Assembly: GCF_051195215.1 (NCBI RefSeq)
Contig: NZ_JBNAZM010000016.1
Span: 1 to 64,000 of the forward strand
From: Arhodomonas sp051195215
GTDB lineage: Bacteria > Pseudomonadota > Gammaproteobacteria > Nitrococcales > Nitrococcaceae
Length of the DNA: 64,000 bases
Direction of reading: 5' to 3'
A program made the position numbers and the translations under genes. Below the pieces are notes generated by a model. The model was not told where the DNA came from. It was given only the letters and a program-made list of their open reading frames with translations, and searched no databases. Position 1 is the stretch's first letter. The number at the start of each line of letters is the position of its first letter. Positions 44,364-54,350 of this stretch are shown here, one piece after another.

Positions 44364-45290
44364 ATGAGAAATAGTCAAAAGGACAACATCGGGCGTCCGC
44401 CCCCATTACGCGCCGTTCAGATCTTCGCAGTGGCGGCCGCGCACGAGAGCTTCACGCAGACGGCGCATGCGCTATCGATCACCCCCGGTGCTGTCAGTCG
44501 ACAGGTCCGTGAACTGGAAGATGACCTGGGGGTGGTACTTTTCGAGCGTCGCGGCCGAACGGTGTATTTGACCGACGCGGGTCGGAGTTTCGCGGCAGTC
44601 TGCCAAAGCGTTATCTCCAAGCTGACGCATGAAGCCGCGGAACTGCGCTCGAACGATTGCCCGCCCATAGTGACCATCAGCATGCTGCCGTCCGTAGCCG
44701 CTCGATGGCTGGCACCACGCCTCGGTGCTTTCATGGAAGCTCATCCAGCACTCGATCTGCGGATTGCCGCTTCCCGGCATTTCACCGATTTCTCGCGTGA
44801 GGGCGTGGATGCCGGCATTCGCTATGGTCGGGGGGTGTGGCCCGGTGTCACCGCACACCCGCTTGGCGATGAGGATCTCTTTCCGGTTTGCTCGCCAGGC
44901 TATGCGGAATCGCTGAGCCTTTGCCGTCCCGAGGATCTTGGTCGCGCGAGCATGTTGCGCGGCGACCTGACCGAGACATGGTGGGACTGGTTGCGATTGG
45001 CCGGAATCGAGGATCACGCGCCGCAGCGCGGGTTAGCTTTCAAGGATGATGCCGCGTTGCTCAAGGCTGCGGAAGATGGTCTCGGGGTTGCGCTCGGTCG
45101 CTCTCTGCTCGTCGCTGACGCGCTGCGAAGTGGCCATTTGGTCGCACCGTTCCGACAGCGAATTCGCTCCAGCTTCTCGTACTACTTCGTTATCCCGGTA
45201 CAGATATCCATGTCCCCCGCGTTACTGGCCGTCCAGAAGTGGTTGTCTCGAGCGTTTACCCAAACGCTCATGGAAGTGACGGCGATGTGA
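44364..45290 (+). CDS. LysR family regulator, GcvA-like
   Basis: 308 residues. HTH (PPLRAVQIFAVAAAHESFTQ; LSITPGAVSRQVRELEDDLG) and substrate domain with DAGIRYGRGVWPGVTAHPLG, the GcvA-subfamily signature. Divergent from the GntP-like permease, so it most likely senses the transported acid. The oxidoreductase operon starts 260 bases downstream and could be a second target; that gap shows no gene. Confidence 0.85.
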   Translation: MRNSQKDNIGRPPPLRAVQIFAVAAAHESFTQTAHALSITPGAVSRQVRELEDDLGVVLFERRGRTVYLTDAGRSFAAVCQSVISKLTHEAAELRSNDCPPIVTISMLPSVAARWLAPRLGAFMEAHPALDLRIAASRHFTDFSREGVDAGIRYGRGVWPGVTAHPLGDEDLFPVCSPGYAESLSLCRPEDLGRASMLRGDLTETWWDWLRLAGIEDHAPQRGLAFKDDAALLKAAEDGLGVALGRSLLVADALRSGHLVAPFRQRIRSSFSYYFVIPVQISMSPALLAVQKWLSRAFTQTLMEVTAM

Positions 45291-45550
45291 AGTCTCTTGC
45301 ATGTGCCACGCAGTTCCAAGCGCTGTTCTGGCCCCATAATGGCCTGACCCGGGCACGGTTCTGCTTTCATGCCGTGTTTCCCGGCGGAGTGTGTTCCGGG
45401 TCCAAATTCACATGCGAGTCATTCGCGTCGGGACGCCGTCCTGTGTCGCATGCATTGACTGCATGTGGCCGTGGCGAAAAATGCGTTTGAGTCCCTGGTA
45501 GTGCGTAGGTTGAATGCTCGTCGTGCCGTACCTTGGCGAAGGAGAACTCC

Positions 45551-46510
45551 ATGCGATGCACGACGATTCCGGAACGCCCGGTTGCAGAGGCAAAGACTGA
45601 CCGTTTGGCGGCATACGCTGGGCGAGAGGCGAGCTCGAGTTGGATGCCCGTTCCTCCGGTCGAGGAAACGGTAACGGGAACGCTCGGCTACCTCGAAAGC
45701 AGCGAAGCCAGGCCTGCCATCGACATGTACGAGCGCGGGGATGGGCGGCCGCAGGACCCCAATGCCTACGACGTGCGCAACGTCGACATCCGCAATGCCC
45801 GCCGCGGGCGACGCACGCGACTGCACAGCGAGGGATTCGAGCTGTGGCATGCGCCGAGTGCGGTCCGCGACTTTCACGATGACGACGAAGTGGTGCGGCG
45901 GTATTACCCGGAAGCCGTCGAGCTGGCGTGCCTGGCCACCGGGGCGTCCAGGGGTTATGTGTTCGATCACACGCTTCGTCAACGCGAGGTTGGCCGGCCG
46001 GCACTGACATTCGGGCGCCATGGCAACGGCCGCAATCCGGCCGCCGTGGGACGCATTCATAACGATTACACGGAAGCGTCCGGGCTCGCGCGGCTCGGCC
46101 TGGTGCTGGAGGACCGAGCGGCCATCGAGCGGGTTTCCCGCTTCGCCATCGTCAACATCTGGCGCTCGATTGCGGGGCCCGTCGTGGATACGCCGCTCGC
46201 GGTCTGCGACGCACGGACCGTCTCGTCGCGGGACTTCGTCAGCGCGGAGATCCGCTATCAGGAGCGCTCGGGGGAGATATACCTCATGACGCACGCCCCG
46301 GGGCACCGCTGGTGCTATTTCCCGGAAATGGACCGCGACGAGGTGTTGATCTTCAAGCAGTACGACTCCCAGATCAGTGGCACCGCCCGCTTCACGCCCC
46401 ATGCTGCCTTCGATCTGCCGGCGGTGCCGGACGACGCGCCGTTGCGCCAGAGCGTCGAAGTCCGGTGCCTGGTGGTTTTCGATCGGGTTCCAGGAGGTCG
46501 ATCATTATGA
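45551..46510 (+). CDS. CmcJ/NvfI-like oxidoreductase
   Basis: 319 residues. The central part has RIHNDYTEASGLARL and FAIVNIWRSIAGPVVDTPLA, followed by a His-containing MTHAPGHRWCYFPEMDRDEV and FKQYDSQISGTARFTPHAAF, the pattern of the CmcJ/NvfI/AsaB family, which includes cephamycin 7-alpha-methoxylation factor and fungal hydroxylases/desaturases. The exact reaction is unknown. AAGGAG precedes the ATG at 45551. Its stop overlaps the start of the next gene (ATGA), so it heads a tight three-gene operon. Confidence 0.72.
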   Translation: MRCTTIPERPVAEAKTDRLAAYAGREASSSWMPVPPVEETVTGTLGYLESSEARPAIDMYERGDGRPQDPNAYDVRNVDIRNARRGRRTRLHSEGFELWHAPSAVRDFHDDDEVVRRYYPEAVELACLATGASRGYVFDHTLRQREVGRPALTFGRHGNGRNPAAVGRIHNDYTEASGLARLGLVLEDRAAIERVSRFAIVNIWRSIAGPVVDTPLAVCDARTVSSRDFVSAEIRYQERSGEIYLMTHAPGHRWCYFPEMDRDEVLIFKQYDSQISGTARFTPHAAFDLPAVPDDAPLRQSVEVRCLVVFDRVPGGRSL

Positions 46511-47136
46511 TGGCTCAACGTCAGCAGCAGACTACCGGATCCCGGCTGGAATTCTGGTTCGATCTCGCCAGCAACTACAGCTACCTGAGCGCCATGCGCA
46601 TTGACCGGGAAGCCGCCCTTCGCGGTGTCGAAGTGACGTGGAAGCCATTCCTTCTCGGGCCCATCTTCCGGGAGCTCGGCTGGACCGGGCCGGTGTTCGT
46701 GGTGCAGGAGGAAAAGGGGCGCTATGTCTGGAAGGACATGCAGCGCCAGTGCCGTAAGTATGGCCTGCCGTGGCGCAGGCCCAGCGAGTTTCCCCGCGAC
46801 AGTCTGCTCGCCACGCGTGTGGCCCTGGCCGGCGGTGATTCGTCCTGGGTACGTGACTTCTGTCGCGAGATCATGCTGCTCAACTTCGGTTATGACCGCG
46901 AAGTCGGCTCCGACGAAGCCGTCTCCGGTGCGCTCGGTCGTCTCGGCCTGAAGGCGGGATCGCTAATCCGTCGTGCCAGAGAGGAGGACAACAAGCAACG
47001 CTTGCGCTCCCAGACCCGTGAGGCCCGGGCACGCGGGGTTTTTGGCGCACCCACCTTCTTCGTCGGCGAGGAAATGTTCTGGGGCAACGATCGTCTCGAC
47101 GACGCTCTGGATATGGCGGCGGCACTGGGTGAATGA
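46507..47136 (+). CDS. 2-hydroxychromene-2-carboxylate isomerase family (DsbA-like)
   Basis: 209 residues of the DsbA-like thioredoxin fold: LEFWFDLASNYSYLSAMRID at the N-terminus, KPFLLGPIFRELGWTG, and ARGVFGAPTFFVGEEMFWGN at the C-terminus containing the cis-Pro loop. The family includes glutathione-dependent HCCA isomerase and kappa-class GST. AGGAGG lies about 8 bases upstream of the start, inside the previous gene. It is translationally coupled to the oxidoreductase before it and one base from the thioesterase after it. Confidence 0.87.
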   Translation: MMAQRQQQTTGSRLEFWFDLASNYSYLSAMRIDREAALRGVEVTWKPFLLGPIFRELGWTGPVFVVQEEKGRYVWKDMQRQCRKYGLPWRRPSEFPRDSLLATRVALAGGDSSWVRDFCREIMLLNFGYDREVGSDEAVSGALGRLGLKAGSLIRRAREEDNKQRLRSQTREARARGVFGAPTFFVGEEMFWGNDRLDDALDMAAALGE

Positions 47137-47137
47137 T

Positions 47138-47566
47138 ATGAATGCGCCGGATGCCGATGACCGGCACCGATGGTATGGCGAAGGCTTCGAGGAGTGGTCC
47201 CGGGGCGGATTCACCGCATGCCTTGGCAGCGTTTTTCGTCGCGTATCCGAAAATGGGGCCGCCTTGCGGGTGCGCGTGAGCGTAGGGCACTGCAACGCAC
47301 ACGGATGTGCCCACGGAGGCTTCCTGGCAACGCTCGCCGACGTTGCGCTCGCGCAGGGTATTGCGTGCCGGCTGTCGCGTGACGCCCGTATCGTCACGGT
47401 CAACCTGGATGTGACCTATCTCCGCTGTGTGTCGATGGGTTCTGTGGTCGAGACCCGGGCCGAGTGCCTGCATGCCGGTACCCGGGTGATGACCGTCCGC
47501 GGCGAGCTCTGCGTCGGTGGCGAACCCCACGTGATCGCGCGGGGCCTGTTCGCACGGATTGCCTGA
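47138..47566 (+). CDS. PaaI-like hotdog thioesterase
   Basis: 142 residues. A single hotdog domain with NAHGCAHGGFLATLADVALA (the HGG...L.D catalytic motif of PaaI/acyl-CoA thioesterases) and IVTVNLDVTYLRCVSMGSVV. It probably hydrolyses an aryl- or acyl-CoA thioester. Last gene of the three-gene operon; together with the oxidoreductase and isomerase it looks like a small aromatic or chromene-type catabolic or detoxification unit. Confidence 0.85.
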   Translation: MNAPDADDRHRWYGEGFEEWSRGGFTACLGSVFRRVSENGAALRVRVSVGHCNAHGCAHGGFLATLADVALAQGIACRLSRDARIVTVNLDVTYLRCVSMGSVVETRAECLHAGTRVMTVRGELCVGGEPHVIARGLFARIA

Positions 47567-47648
47567 CTCACGGGGGAGGCCCCCACGTTCACTCCGCGTG
47601 CTCGGACTTGGGGCGGTGCGCCCGACGGGCGCGGGATGACCGCGGCCC

Positions 47649-48245
47649 CTATCGCCATATCTGGATGATCGACAACGCCAGTAGCACTCCAAGCACGGTG
47701 TTGACCAGTCGCCAGGCGCGTTCCGTTCGAAGCAGCCGCGACAGCACGGCGCCGGCAACGGACCACAGCGCCAGCGAGATCGTCGCAGCCGTGCCGAGCG
47801 CGCCGGCAAGAACCAGGGCCAGCGCAAGTGGGCTCGCGGCAGCTTCTGTGAATGTCGCTGCCGCCCCCAGCGCCATCGCCCAAGCTTTCGGGTTCAGCCA
47901 GAGCAACAGGGCACCACCGATCAACCCCACGGGTCTTTCCAGGTCCGTCGTATCCGATGGCCGTCCGCTTCTGGCGATGCGCCAGGCGAGCCACAGTAGG
48001 TAGACGGAACCCACGAATCGGAGGGCGCGCTCGAGCACGGGAATGGCCATTAGCAGACTGGTCAGGCCGAGTGCCGCCGAAGCGCCCAGCAACGCGAGTC
48101 CTGTGGCGATGCCGGCGATGAGCGGTACGGAGCGTTGCAGACCGAAGCGGGCGCCGGAGGCGGTCGCCAGCGTGGTGGCACCACCCGGGGTGATCGTCGC
48201 GATCATGGCAAATGCCGCGAGCGGCATCAGGGAGCTTTCCGTCAT
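47649..48245 (-). CDS. LysE family translocator
   Basis: About 198 residues with six hydrophobic segments. LAAFAMIATITPGGATTLAT near the start is the LysE/RhtB motif and LLWLNPKAWAMALGAAATF the second conserved loop. An inner-membrane amino-acid exporter. Start uncertain: an in-frame ATG at 48272 adds nine residues and has GAGG further upstream. Confidence 0.8.
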   Translation of the reverse strand: MTESSLMPLAAFAMIATITPGGATTLATASGARFGLQRSVPLIAGIATGLALLGASAALGLTSLLMAIPVLERALRFVGSVYLLWLAWRIARSGRPSDTTDLERPVGLIGGALLLWLNPKAWAMALGAAATFTEAAASPLALALVLAGALGTAATISLALWSVAGAVLSRLLRTERAWRLVNTVLGVLLALSIIQIWR

Positions 48246-48507
48246 GGTCGGGTATCGACTCGCTGGTTTCATTGCGGTTCATAGCCTCGCCGGGCGACAG
48301 CGTGAACCGACCGGGTTCTGCCAACCAGCGGATATTTCTGATCGAAGCGTTAAGCAATCGTTATTGCATATGCGAGCACGCCGGAGACGGTGCGATTGCG
48401 CGTGGCGCAACTGCCCGATCGTCGGCACCGGGGGCTCTTGGTGCGCGGCAGTGCGGCACCGCCGGCTACAATTGCGAAGGTGAGGCGGCGGACGAACGGA
48501 GGCCGCC

Positions 48508-49038
48508 ATGAGACCGTTCCCCGCTCCGCAGACGCGCCGTGCGCTGGTGCCGCTGCTAACGCTCGTCACGTTGCTTGCGGTGATGGCGGGGGCGCCGGCT
48601 CTCGCCACCGACGCCGGGGAGGGCGCGCGCGGCCCGCTGGACGGCATGGACTTCGTCGGCGACTTCGGGCCGGCGGGAGGGCCTGCCGACAGCCGGGATA
48701 CCCTGCATTTTCGCGACGGCCGCTTCTGGTCCGGCAGTTGTGTGCCCTGCGGTTATCCGCCGGGGGCGTACTGGGTTCGCGTGACCGGTGACGGTATTCA
48801 CTTCCGCGGTGAGCTGGAGAATCCAGAAGGCGGCCGGTTCGTCTACGTCGGTGTGGTGCGCGATGGCCGCATCGAGGCGCATATCAACTGGCGCCGGGAG
48901 CGGTGGTACTGGACCATTGACCGGGATTTCCGTTTCGAGGGCCGCATCGCCGATGTTCAGCCCGCCTACGCGAACGTCGCCGCCGCTCGCGAGGCCGCAT
49001 TCGGTGGCCCTGATCCCCGTCGCGATTGCCAGCCGTAA
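48508..49038 (+). CDS. Secreted protein of unknown function
   Basis: 176 residues. Signal peptide about 1-33 (LVPLLTLVTLLAVMAGAPAL). The mature domain is beta-rich with a CVPCGYPPG pair of cysteines (DTLHFRDGRFWSGSCVPCGY; VYVGVVRDGRIEAHINWRRE; ERWYWTIDRDFRFEGRI). The pattern suggests a small lipocalin-like or beta-sheet periplasmic protein. GGAGG precedes the start. Its stop overlaps the start of the VTT membrane protein (TAATG), so the two products probably act together at the envelope. Not a family I can name. Confidence 0.7.
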   Translation: MRPFPAPQTRRALVPLLTLVTLLAVMAGAPALATDAGEGARGPLDGMDFVGDFGPAGGPADSRDTLHFRDGRFWSGSCVPCGYPPGAYWVRVTGDGIHFRGELENPEGGRFVYVGVVRDGRIEAHINWRRERWYWTIDRDFRFEGRIADVQPAYANVAAAREAAFGGPDPRRDCQP

Positions 49039-49685
49039 TGCGCCGCCGTGCCATATTGCTGGTGCCGCTGTATGTCGGCCTTATTGTCGGTGGCTGGCTG
49101 GTGGGCGACGGGTTGGTGGGCGTGGTGGAGGTGGATGTTCGCCCGAGCAACGAAGCGCGGGTGCACGCCATGATCATGACCACGACGGCGGTGTACATGC
49201 TCGCCTCGGCGGTGCCGTTCGTGCCCGGTGCGGAGATCGGGCTGGCGCTGATGCTCACGCTGGGACCGCCAATCGCCCTTCTCGTCTACCTCAGCATGGT
49301 CGTGGCGTTGACGACGGCATATCTGGTCGGACGGTTCGTGCCGCTGGCGTTCATCGCGGCGGTGTTCGCGTTCTTCGGGCTGGAACGGGCGCGTCGGTTG
49401 GTGGCGGAGATGGTACCGTTGGACGGCGAGGCGCGCCTGGCCCTGCTCACTGAGCGGGCGCCGCCCCGGTTCATTCCACTGCTGCTGGGCCACCGTTACG
49501 TCACCCTCGCCGTGCTGCTCAACGTCCCGGGCAACACGCTAATCGGCGGCGGTGGCGGCATCGCGCTGGTGGCCGGCATGAGCGGTGTGTATTCTTTCGC
49601 GCGGTATCTCGCGACGGTGGGAATCGCGGTGGCGCCGGTCCCGTTGCTGGTCATGACCACCGGTTACATGCCCGGGTTATACTAA
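49038..49685 (+). CDS. VTT-domain (DedA/TVP38-like) membrane protein
   Basis: 215 residues with about five hydrophobic stretches. ASAVPFVPGAEIGLALMLTL resembles the conserved PGE region of VTT proteins and LLNVPGNTLIGGGGGIALVA the second one. The family contains lipid scramblases/flippases. It is translationally coupled to the preceding secreted protein. The final codons TAC TAA (Tyr-stop) are the first bases of a 25-bp palindrome of the TACTAA repeat family. Confidence 0.72.
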   Translation: MRRRAILLVPLYVGLIVGGWLVGDGLVGVVEVDVRPSNEARVHAMIMTTTAVYMLASAVPFVPGAEIGLALMLTLGPPIALLVYLSMVVALTTAYLVGRFVPLAFIAAVFAFFGLERARRLVAEMVPLDGEARLALLTERAPPRFIPLLLGHRYVTLAVLLNVPGNTLIGGGGGIALVAGMSGVYSFARYLATVGIAVAPVPLLVMTTGYMPGLY

Positions 49686-49704
49686 CCTTTCGAAAAGGTT
49701 AGTA
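49680..49704. repeat. Minimal palindrome of the TACTAA family (copy C)
   Basis: A 25-bp perfect inverted repeat: TACTAACCTTT, spacer CGA, AAAGGTTAGTA. It supplies the TAA stop of the VTT gene at 49683-49685. It represents only the outer ends of the longer elements, as if the inside had been lost, and may function as a terminator hairpin. Confidence 0.75.
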
Positions 49705-49820
49705 ATTTCGTGCGAGTCCAGGGGCGGGGCGAGCCCGCGGCCTTCCAAGCGTGCCAGCGACGCCTGCGCCTATGGGCTCGCACCGGTGCCCCGGGGATAG
49801 CTATCGTCATCGGTAATGCG

Positions 49821-50219
49821 TTACGCCGTGTGTCGCCAACGACGGTGTCGCGGTCTCCGGTTGGTGTTCAGCGGCGAGACCGTCGCGTTCATGCCGCGAC
49901 GGCGCATCCCCCGCGTCCGGCGGCCTGCGGCGGTGCTTGCGTCGGCCAGGGTGGGGATGTCGTACCGCCGAATGCCGATGTCCCGCAGAAGGCCATCGTC
50001 GAGGGCACTAAGCTCCCGCAGCGAGGCCCGTCTCCGCCGGCGCCGATCGAAGCCGGCCGCAACCGCACGAAGTCCACGGCCGATCCCTTTGAAGAACTCG
50101 GCGTACACGGCTGACCGCGCCGCGCGGGCGCGTTCGGCATAGCGCTGCATTTGCCGGTCGTCGAGTTGCAGCGCCCGTCCGTAGCGTTCACCGAGGGATG
50201 TGCGCGTCATGCCGGTCAT
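49821..50219 (-). CDS. DUF1127 (YjiS-like) protein
   Basis: 132 residues, longer than typical DUF1127 proteins (50-80). The domain ASLRELSALDDGLLRDIGIR is at residues ~65-85, embedded in very arginine-rich sequence at both sides; the C-terminal 40 residues (RRTRGMRRRGMNATVSPLNT) may be poorly ordered. Small DUF1127 proteins have been linked to RNA/phosphate and stress physiology in alphaproteobacteria. GGGAGG lies just upstream of the start. Divergent from the LysR gene at 50385. Confidence 0.72.
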   Translation of the reverse strand: MTGMTRTSLGERYGRALQLDDRQMQRYAERARAARSAVYAEFFKGIGRGLRAVAAGFDRRRRRRASLRELSALDDGLLRDIGIRRYDIPTLADASTAAGRRTRGMRRRGMNATVSPLNTNRRPRHRRWRHTA

Positions 50220-50384
50220 GGTGACCTCCCGCCTGCCACAGGGCAGTCTAATGGTTTAGTTACTCTTGATCGCGATTCGTCTCGTTCATCGCGTTAAGGT
50301 CAATATCCTCTCTTGTAAACGCATGGACAAACGAGTATTCATGGAATTATGGAAAAGTAATTCTTAACCATTCGGGATGTTGCC

Positions 50385-51323
50385 ATGAGCCGCCGACTGC
50401 CACCCTTGAACGGACTTCGCGCCTTCGAGGCCGCGGCGCGTTATCTCAGCTTCACCAAGGCCGCTGAGGAGCTCCACGTCACACCCGCGGCGGTGAGCCA
50501 GCAGATCAAGACACTGGAAGCGTACGTGGGAACGCCGCTGTTCCGCCGCCTGACCCGGGCGCTGCGGCTGACCGAGGCGGGGCAGGCTGCCCTGCCGGCC
50601 CTCCAGGAGGGGCTCGATAAGCTCGCCGAAGCCGACCGCATATTGCGTGGCCATCACGACGATCGCGTACTGACCGTGAGTGTCGCGCCGTCGTTCGGCG
50701 CCAAGTGGCTGGTGCCCAGGCTGGAGGGGTTTCGTCGCGCGTATCCGGACTACGACGTGCGCATAGACGCTACCGACCGGCGTGCCGACTTCTACGAGGA
50801 CAACGTGGACGTCGCGCTGCGTTACGGTCGCGGGCATTACCCGGGTCTGGCCGTGGAGTGCCTGCTGGCCGAGGCGGCCATTCCCGTGTGCAGCCCGGTT
50901 TTACTGGACGGCGACCATCCATTGCGTGCGCCGCGGGATCTGCGGCACCACACGCTGCTTCACGTGCAGTGGCAGACGGAGAGCGACGCGGCCCCGAGCT
51001 GGCGGATGTGGCTGCGGGCGGCCGGCGTCGAGGACGTGCTGGACGCCGATCGCGGCCCTCGTTTCAGCCTGGAGAGCATGGCGGTTCAGTCGGCGATCGA
51101 CGGGCACGGCGTGGCGCTGGTCTCGGGGGCGCTGGTCGCCGACGATCTCGCCGCGGGGCGGCTGGTAAGGCCATTTCCCAAAGCGGACGACGAGGCGACG
51201 GCGTTCCGCTATTACGTCGTCTATCCTGCCGCCTACCTGCAACGCCCGAAGGTTGCGGCCTTCAGGGACTGGGTTATGAAGGAGGCGGCCGGCCCGGGAG
51301 GGCCGACGCCGGCGGATGTGTGA
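50385..51323 (+). CDS. LysR family regulator, GcvA-like
   Basis: 312 residues. HTH (LNGLRAFEAAARYLSFTKAA; LHVTPAAVSQQIKTLEAYVG) and GcvA-type substrate domain (DVALRYGRGHYPGLAVECLL; SAIDGHGVALVSGALVADDL). Strongly similar in plan to E. coli GcvA, but no glycine-cleavage gene lies near. Divergent from DUF1127, convergent with the protease gene. Confidence 0.87.
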   Translation: MSRRLPPLNGLRAFEAAARYLSFTKAAEELHVTPAAVSQQIKTLEAYVGTPLFRRLTRALRLTEAGQAALPALQEGLDKLAEADRILRGHHDDRVLTVSVAPSFGAKWLVPRLEGFRRAYPDYDVRIDATDRRADFYEDNVDVALRYGRGHYPGLAVECLLAEAAIPVCSPVLLDGDHPLRAPRDLRHHTLLHVQWQTESDAAPSWRMWLRAAGVEDVLDADRGPRFSLESMAVQSAIDGHGVALVSGALVADDLAAGRLVRPFPKADDEATAFRYYVVYPAAYLQRPKVAAFRDWVMKEAAGPGGPTPADV

Positions 51324-51336
51324 CGGCGGGGCGGAG

Positions 51337-51354
51337 GCCCCCGGGGCCGGGGGC
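51337..51354. terminator. Hairpin between convergent lysR and degQ-like genes
   Basis: GCCCCCGG and CCGGGGGC form an 8-bp perfect stem around GG, placed between the two stops. Likely bidirectional; no T-run. Confidence 0.5.
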
Positions 51355-51365
51355 TTGCGACGGGA

Positions 51366-52766
<1,401 letters not shown>

Positions 52767-52927
52767 CTATGCCTCCTTATGCGTTTCGAGGAGCGTGCGG
52801 TGTAAAACCGTGTACGCCTGCCCCGACTCGCTGGCGCACCCGTTGGTTCCCGCGCGCTCGCCGCCGCAATGGACTACCGCCATCTCGCGGGGGATCGTCC
52901 GGATCGTCGTGCCAGCGCTTGGAGGCG

Positions 52928-53482
52928 CTACTGTGGGCGGTGTCCGAACCCGATGGGCAGTTGCAGGCGTTCGCCGATCTCGCGGACCTGGTCGCCGGGT
53001 TTCACGGTGCGGATGCGGAAGGCGCGAGGCGGTTCGAGCCGCGCGAGCGTGCGGGCGTCGTCGCTTACCAGAATCCAGCCGCGAACCACGAGATCGAGAC
53101 ATTCATCCGCCGGGCCTGCCAGGACCGTCGGATAGCTGCTCGCCGCAAGCGCACGGGCAAGGTCGGCAAGTGCGGCGGTAACGACGAAGCGTGGCCGGCG
53201 CAATGGCCGGCCGGGCAGGTGGGTCATCGACTCGATATCAAGGGTTTCGAAGACCGGATAGATGGACACGCGGTCGCCGTGGCGGAGCCGGTGGCCGAAT
53301 CCGGCGGACTCGCCGTTGACCAGGACCAGGTCGACCGCCGCTGCTGGCACGCCGCAGGCGGTGATCGTGTCACCGACACAAGCGTCTGCCCGCACGCAGT
53401 GCTCGAACGCCCGTCGGCGCACCGCGGCAGGCAGGTAGTCATTGAGCTCTTCGTAGAAACGCAGAGTGACGATGTTGCCCAT
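52928..53482 (-). CDS. Ubiquitin-like / degenerate Mut7-C domain protein
   Basis: 184 residues. Residues ~1-85 match the Mut7-C ubiquitin-like (ThiS-type) domain (VTLRFYEELNDYLPAAVRRR; VLVNGESAGFGHRLRHGDRV). The rest resembles the Mut7-C RNase (PIN-like) domain (RPRFVVTAALADLARALAAS; RGWILVSDDARTLARLEPPR) but lacks the usual first acidic residue (Thr instead of Asp) and the C-terminal zinc-ribbon cysteines, so it is shortened and probably not an active nuclease of the normal type. The start could also be 53506. Stand-alone gene. Confidence 0.65.
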   Translation of the reverse strand: MGNIVTLRFYEELNDYLPAAVRRRAFEHCVRADACVGDTITACGVPAAAVDLVLVNGESAGFGHRLRHGDRVSIYPVFETLDIESMTHLPGRPLRRPRFVVTAALADLARALAASSYPTVLAGPADECLDLVVRGWILVSDDARTLARLEPPRAFRIRTVKPGDQVREIGERLQLPIGFGHRPQ

Positions 53483-53672
53483 GACATGCCCGCCCGATCG
53501 CGCCATTGTTCATGCTAGCTCGGACCAACCCGGATCGAATAGGCGTCTGCGGCGACTGCATCGGCGACGTGTCACTGCTAACACAATCGAAATAAGCATA
53601 TTCACGGGGGTGCGGGGAAGCGTCAGCCGCGGGTGATCCTGGTCGGCTCGCGTCCCAATCGGTTCCGGGGGC

Positions 53673-54350
53673 ATGGAAAAGCTTACACCTAGGGAGCGGG
53701 AGGTGTTGCGCCTGATCGGGACTGGATTGAGCTGCCGCGGGTTGGCGCAAACCCTGGACATCGCCGAGCAGACCGTGCGCAAGCACCGAACGAATATCTG
53801 CCGCAAGCTCGGATTCGACAGCGCCGCGCGGTTGATCGCCTATGCCGTGCGCGAGACCCTGGCGGCCAACCCCGCTGGCCCGTCTTTTCGATACCACCGT
53901 CATGAATCGGCTCTCGCCACGGCAACGCCAGGTCGTGGCGGGCATCGTCGCCGGCATGACCAGCAAGCGCATCGCCCGGGATCTCGGCGGCATCAGTCCG
54001 CGTACCGTGGACAAGCACCGCGAGGAGGCCATGCGCACCCTCGGCGTTCACGACGTGGCCTCGCTCGTACGGCTAGTTTCCGGGGTGCGATCGTCAGGCA
54101 GCGACGGGCCATACTAATCCGATCACAGGTAATGCCACATGTCAGCGAGGCAGTCGGGTGTTCTCGCAAGGCGCGAGGCGCGTGGTGTAGCAAGCGCTAC
54201 GTGAGCGACGAGCAACGCCGCGAGAGCGCCCGACTGCCTCGCCCGAAGGGAGCGCTTGTGCGATTCGGCTGCGGCGTTGCGCTCACTCGACGTGAGCCTT
54301 GCCACGCCTTCGCTCGCGCGCCTGGCAGCCGAATCGCACAAGCGCTCTGA
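53673..54350 (+). CDS. LuxR-type HTH protein, tail probably not genuine
   Basis: Residues 1-~65 are a complete LuxR/GerE HTH (LTPREREVLRLIGTGLSCRG; DIAEQTVRKHRTNICRKLGF). After about residue 75 the frame runs out of phase through a second HTH (read in another frame at 53902) and then through the repeat element at 54112, giving Arg/His-rich sequence without protein character. Either this is a small stand-alone HTH whose true stop was lost, or one gene of two HTH domains has been broken by a frameshift near 53880-53905. Start has no strong ribosome binding site. Confidence 0.4.
   Translation: MEKLTPREREVLRLIGTGLSCRGLAQTLDIAEQTVRKHRTNICRKLGFDSAARLIAYAVRETLAANPAGPSFRYHRHESALATATPGRGGHRRRHDQQAHRPGSRRHQSAYRGQAPRGGHAHPRRSRRGLARTASFRGAIVRQRRAILIRSQVMPHVSEAVGCSRKARGAWCSKRYVSDEQRRESARLPRPKGALVRFGCGVALTRREPCHAFARAPGSRIAQAL
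53902..54117 (+). CDS. Small LuxR-type HTH protein (second domain)
   Basis: 71 residues. MNRLSPRQRQVVAGIVAGMT, then SKRIARDLGGISPRTVDKHR is a full LuxR HTH. It lies in the +1 frame relative to the HTH at 53673 and overlaps its tail. It may be a separate gene or the second half of a frameshifted two-domain protein. The last codons TAC TAA coincide with the left end of the repeat element at 54112, so the element supplies its stop. Confidence 0.5.
   Translation: MNRLSPRQRQVVAGIVAGMTSKRIARDLGGISPRTVDKHREEAMRTLGVHDVASLVRLVSGVRSSGSDGPY

Noticed and set aside
49680..49704. Integron attC-like site
   Set aside because: The ends look superficially like GTTAG-type cores, but the spacing and core consensus (GTTRRRY/RYYYAAC) do not fit and no integrase or cassette array is present.
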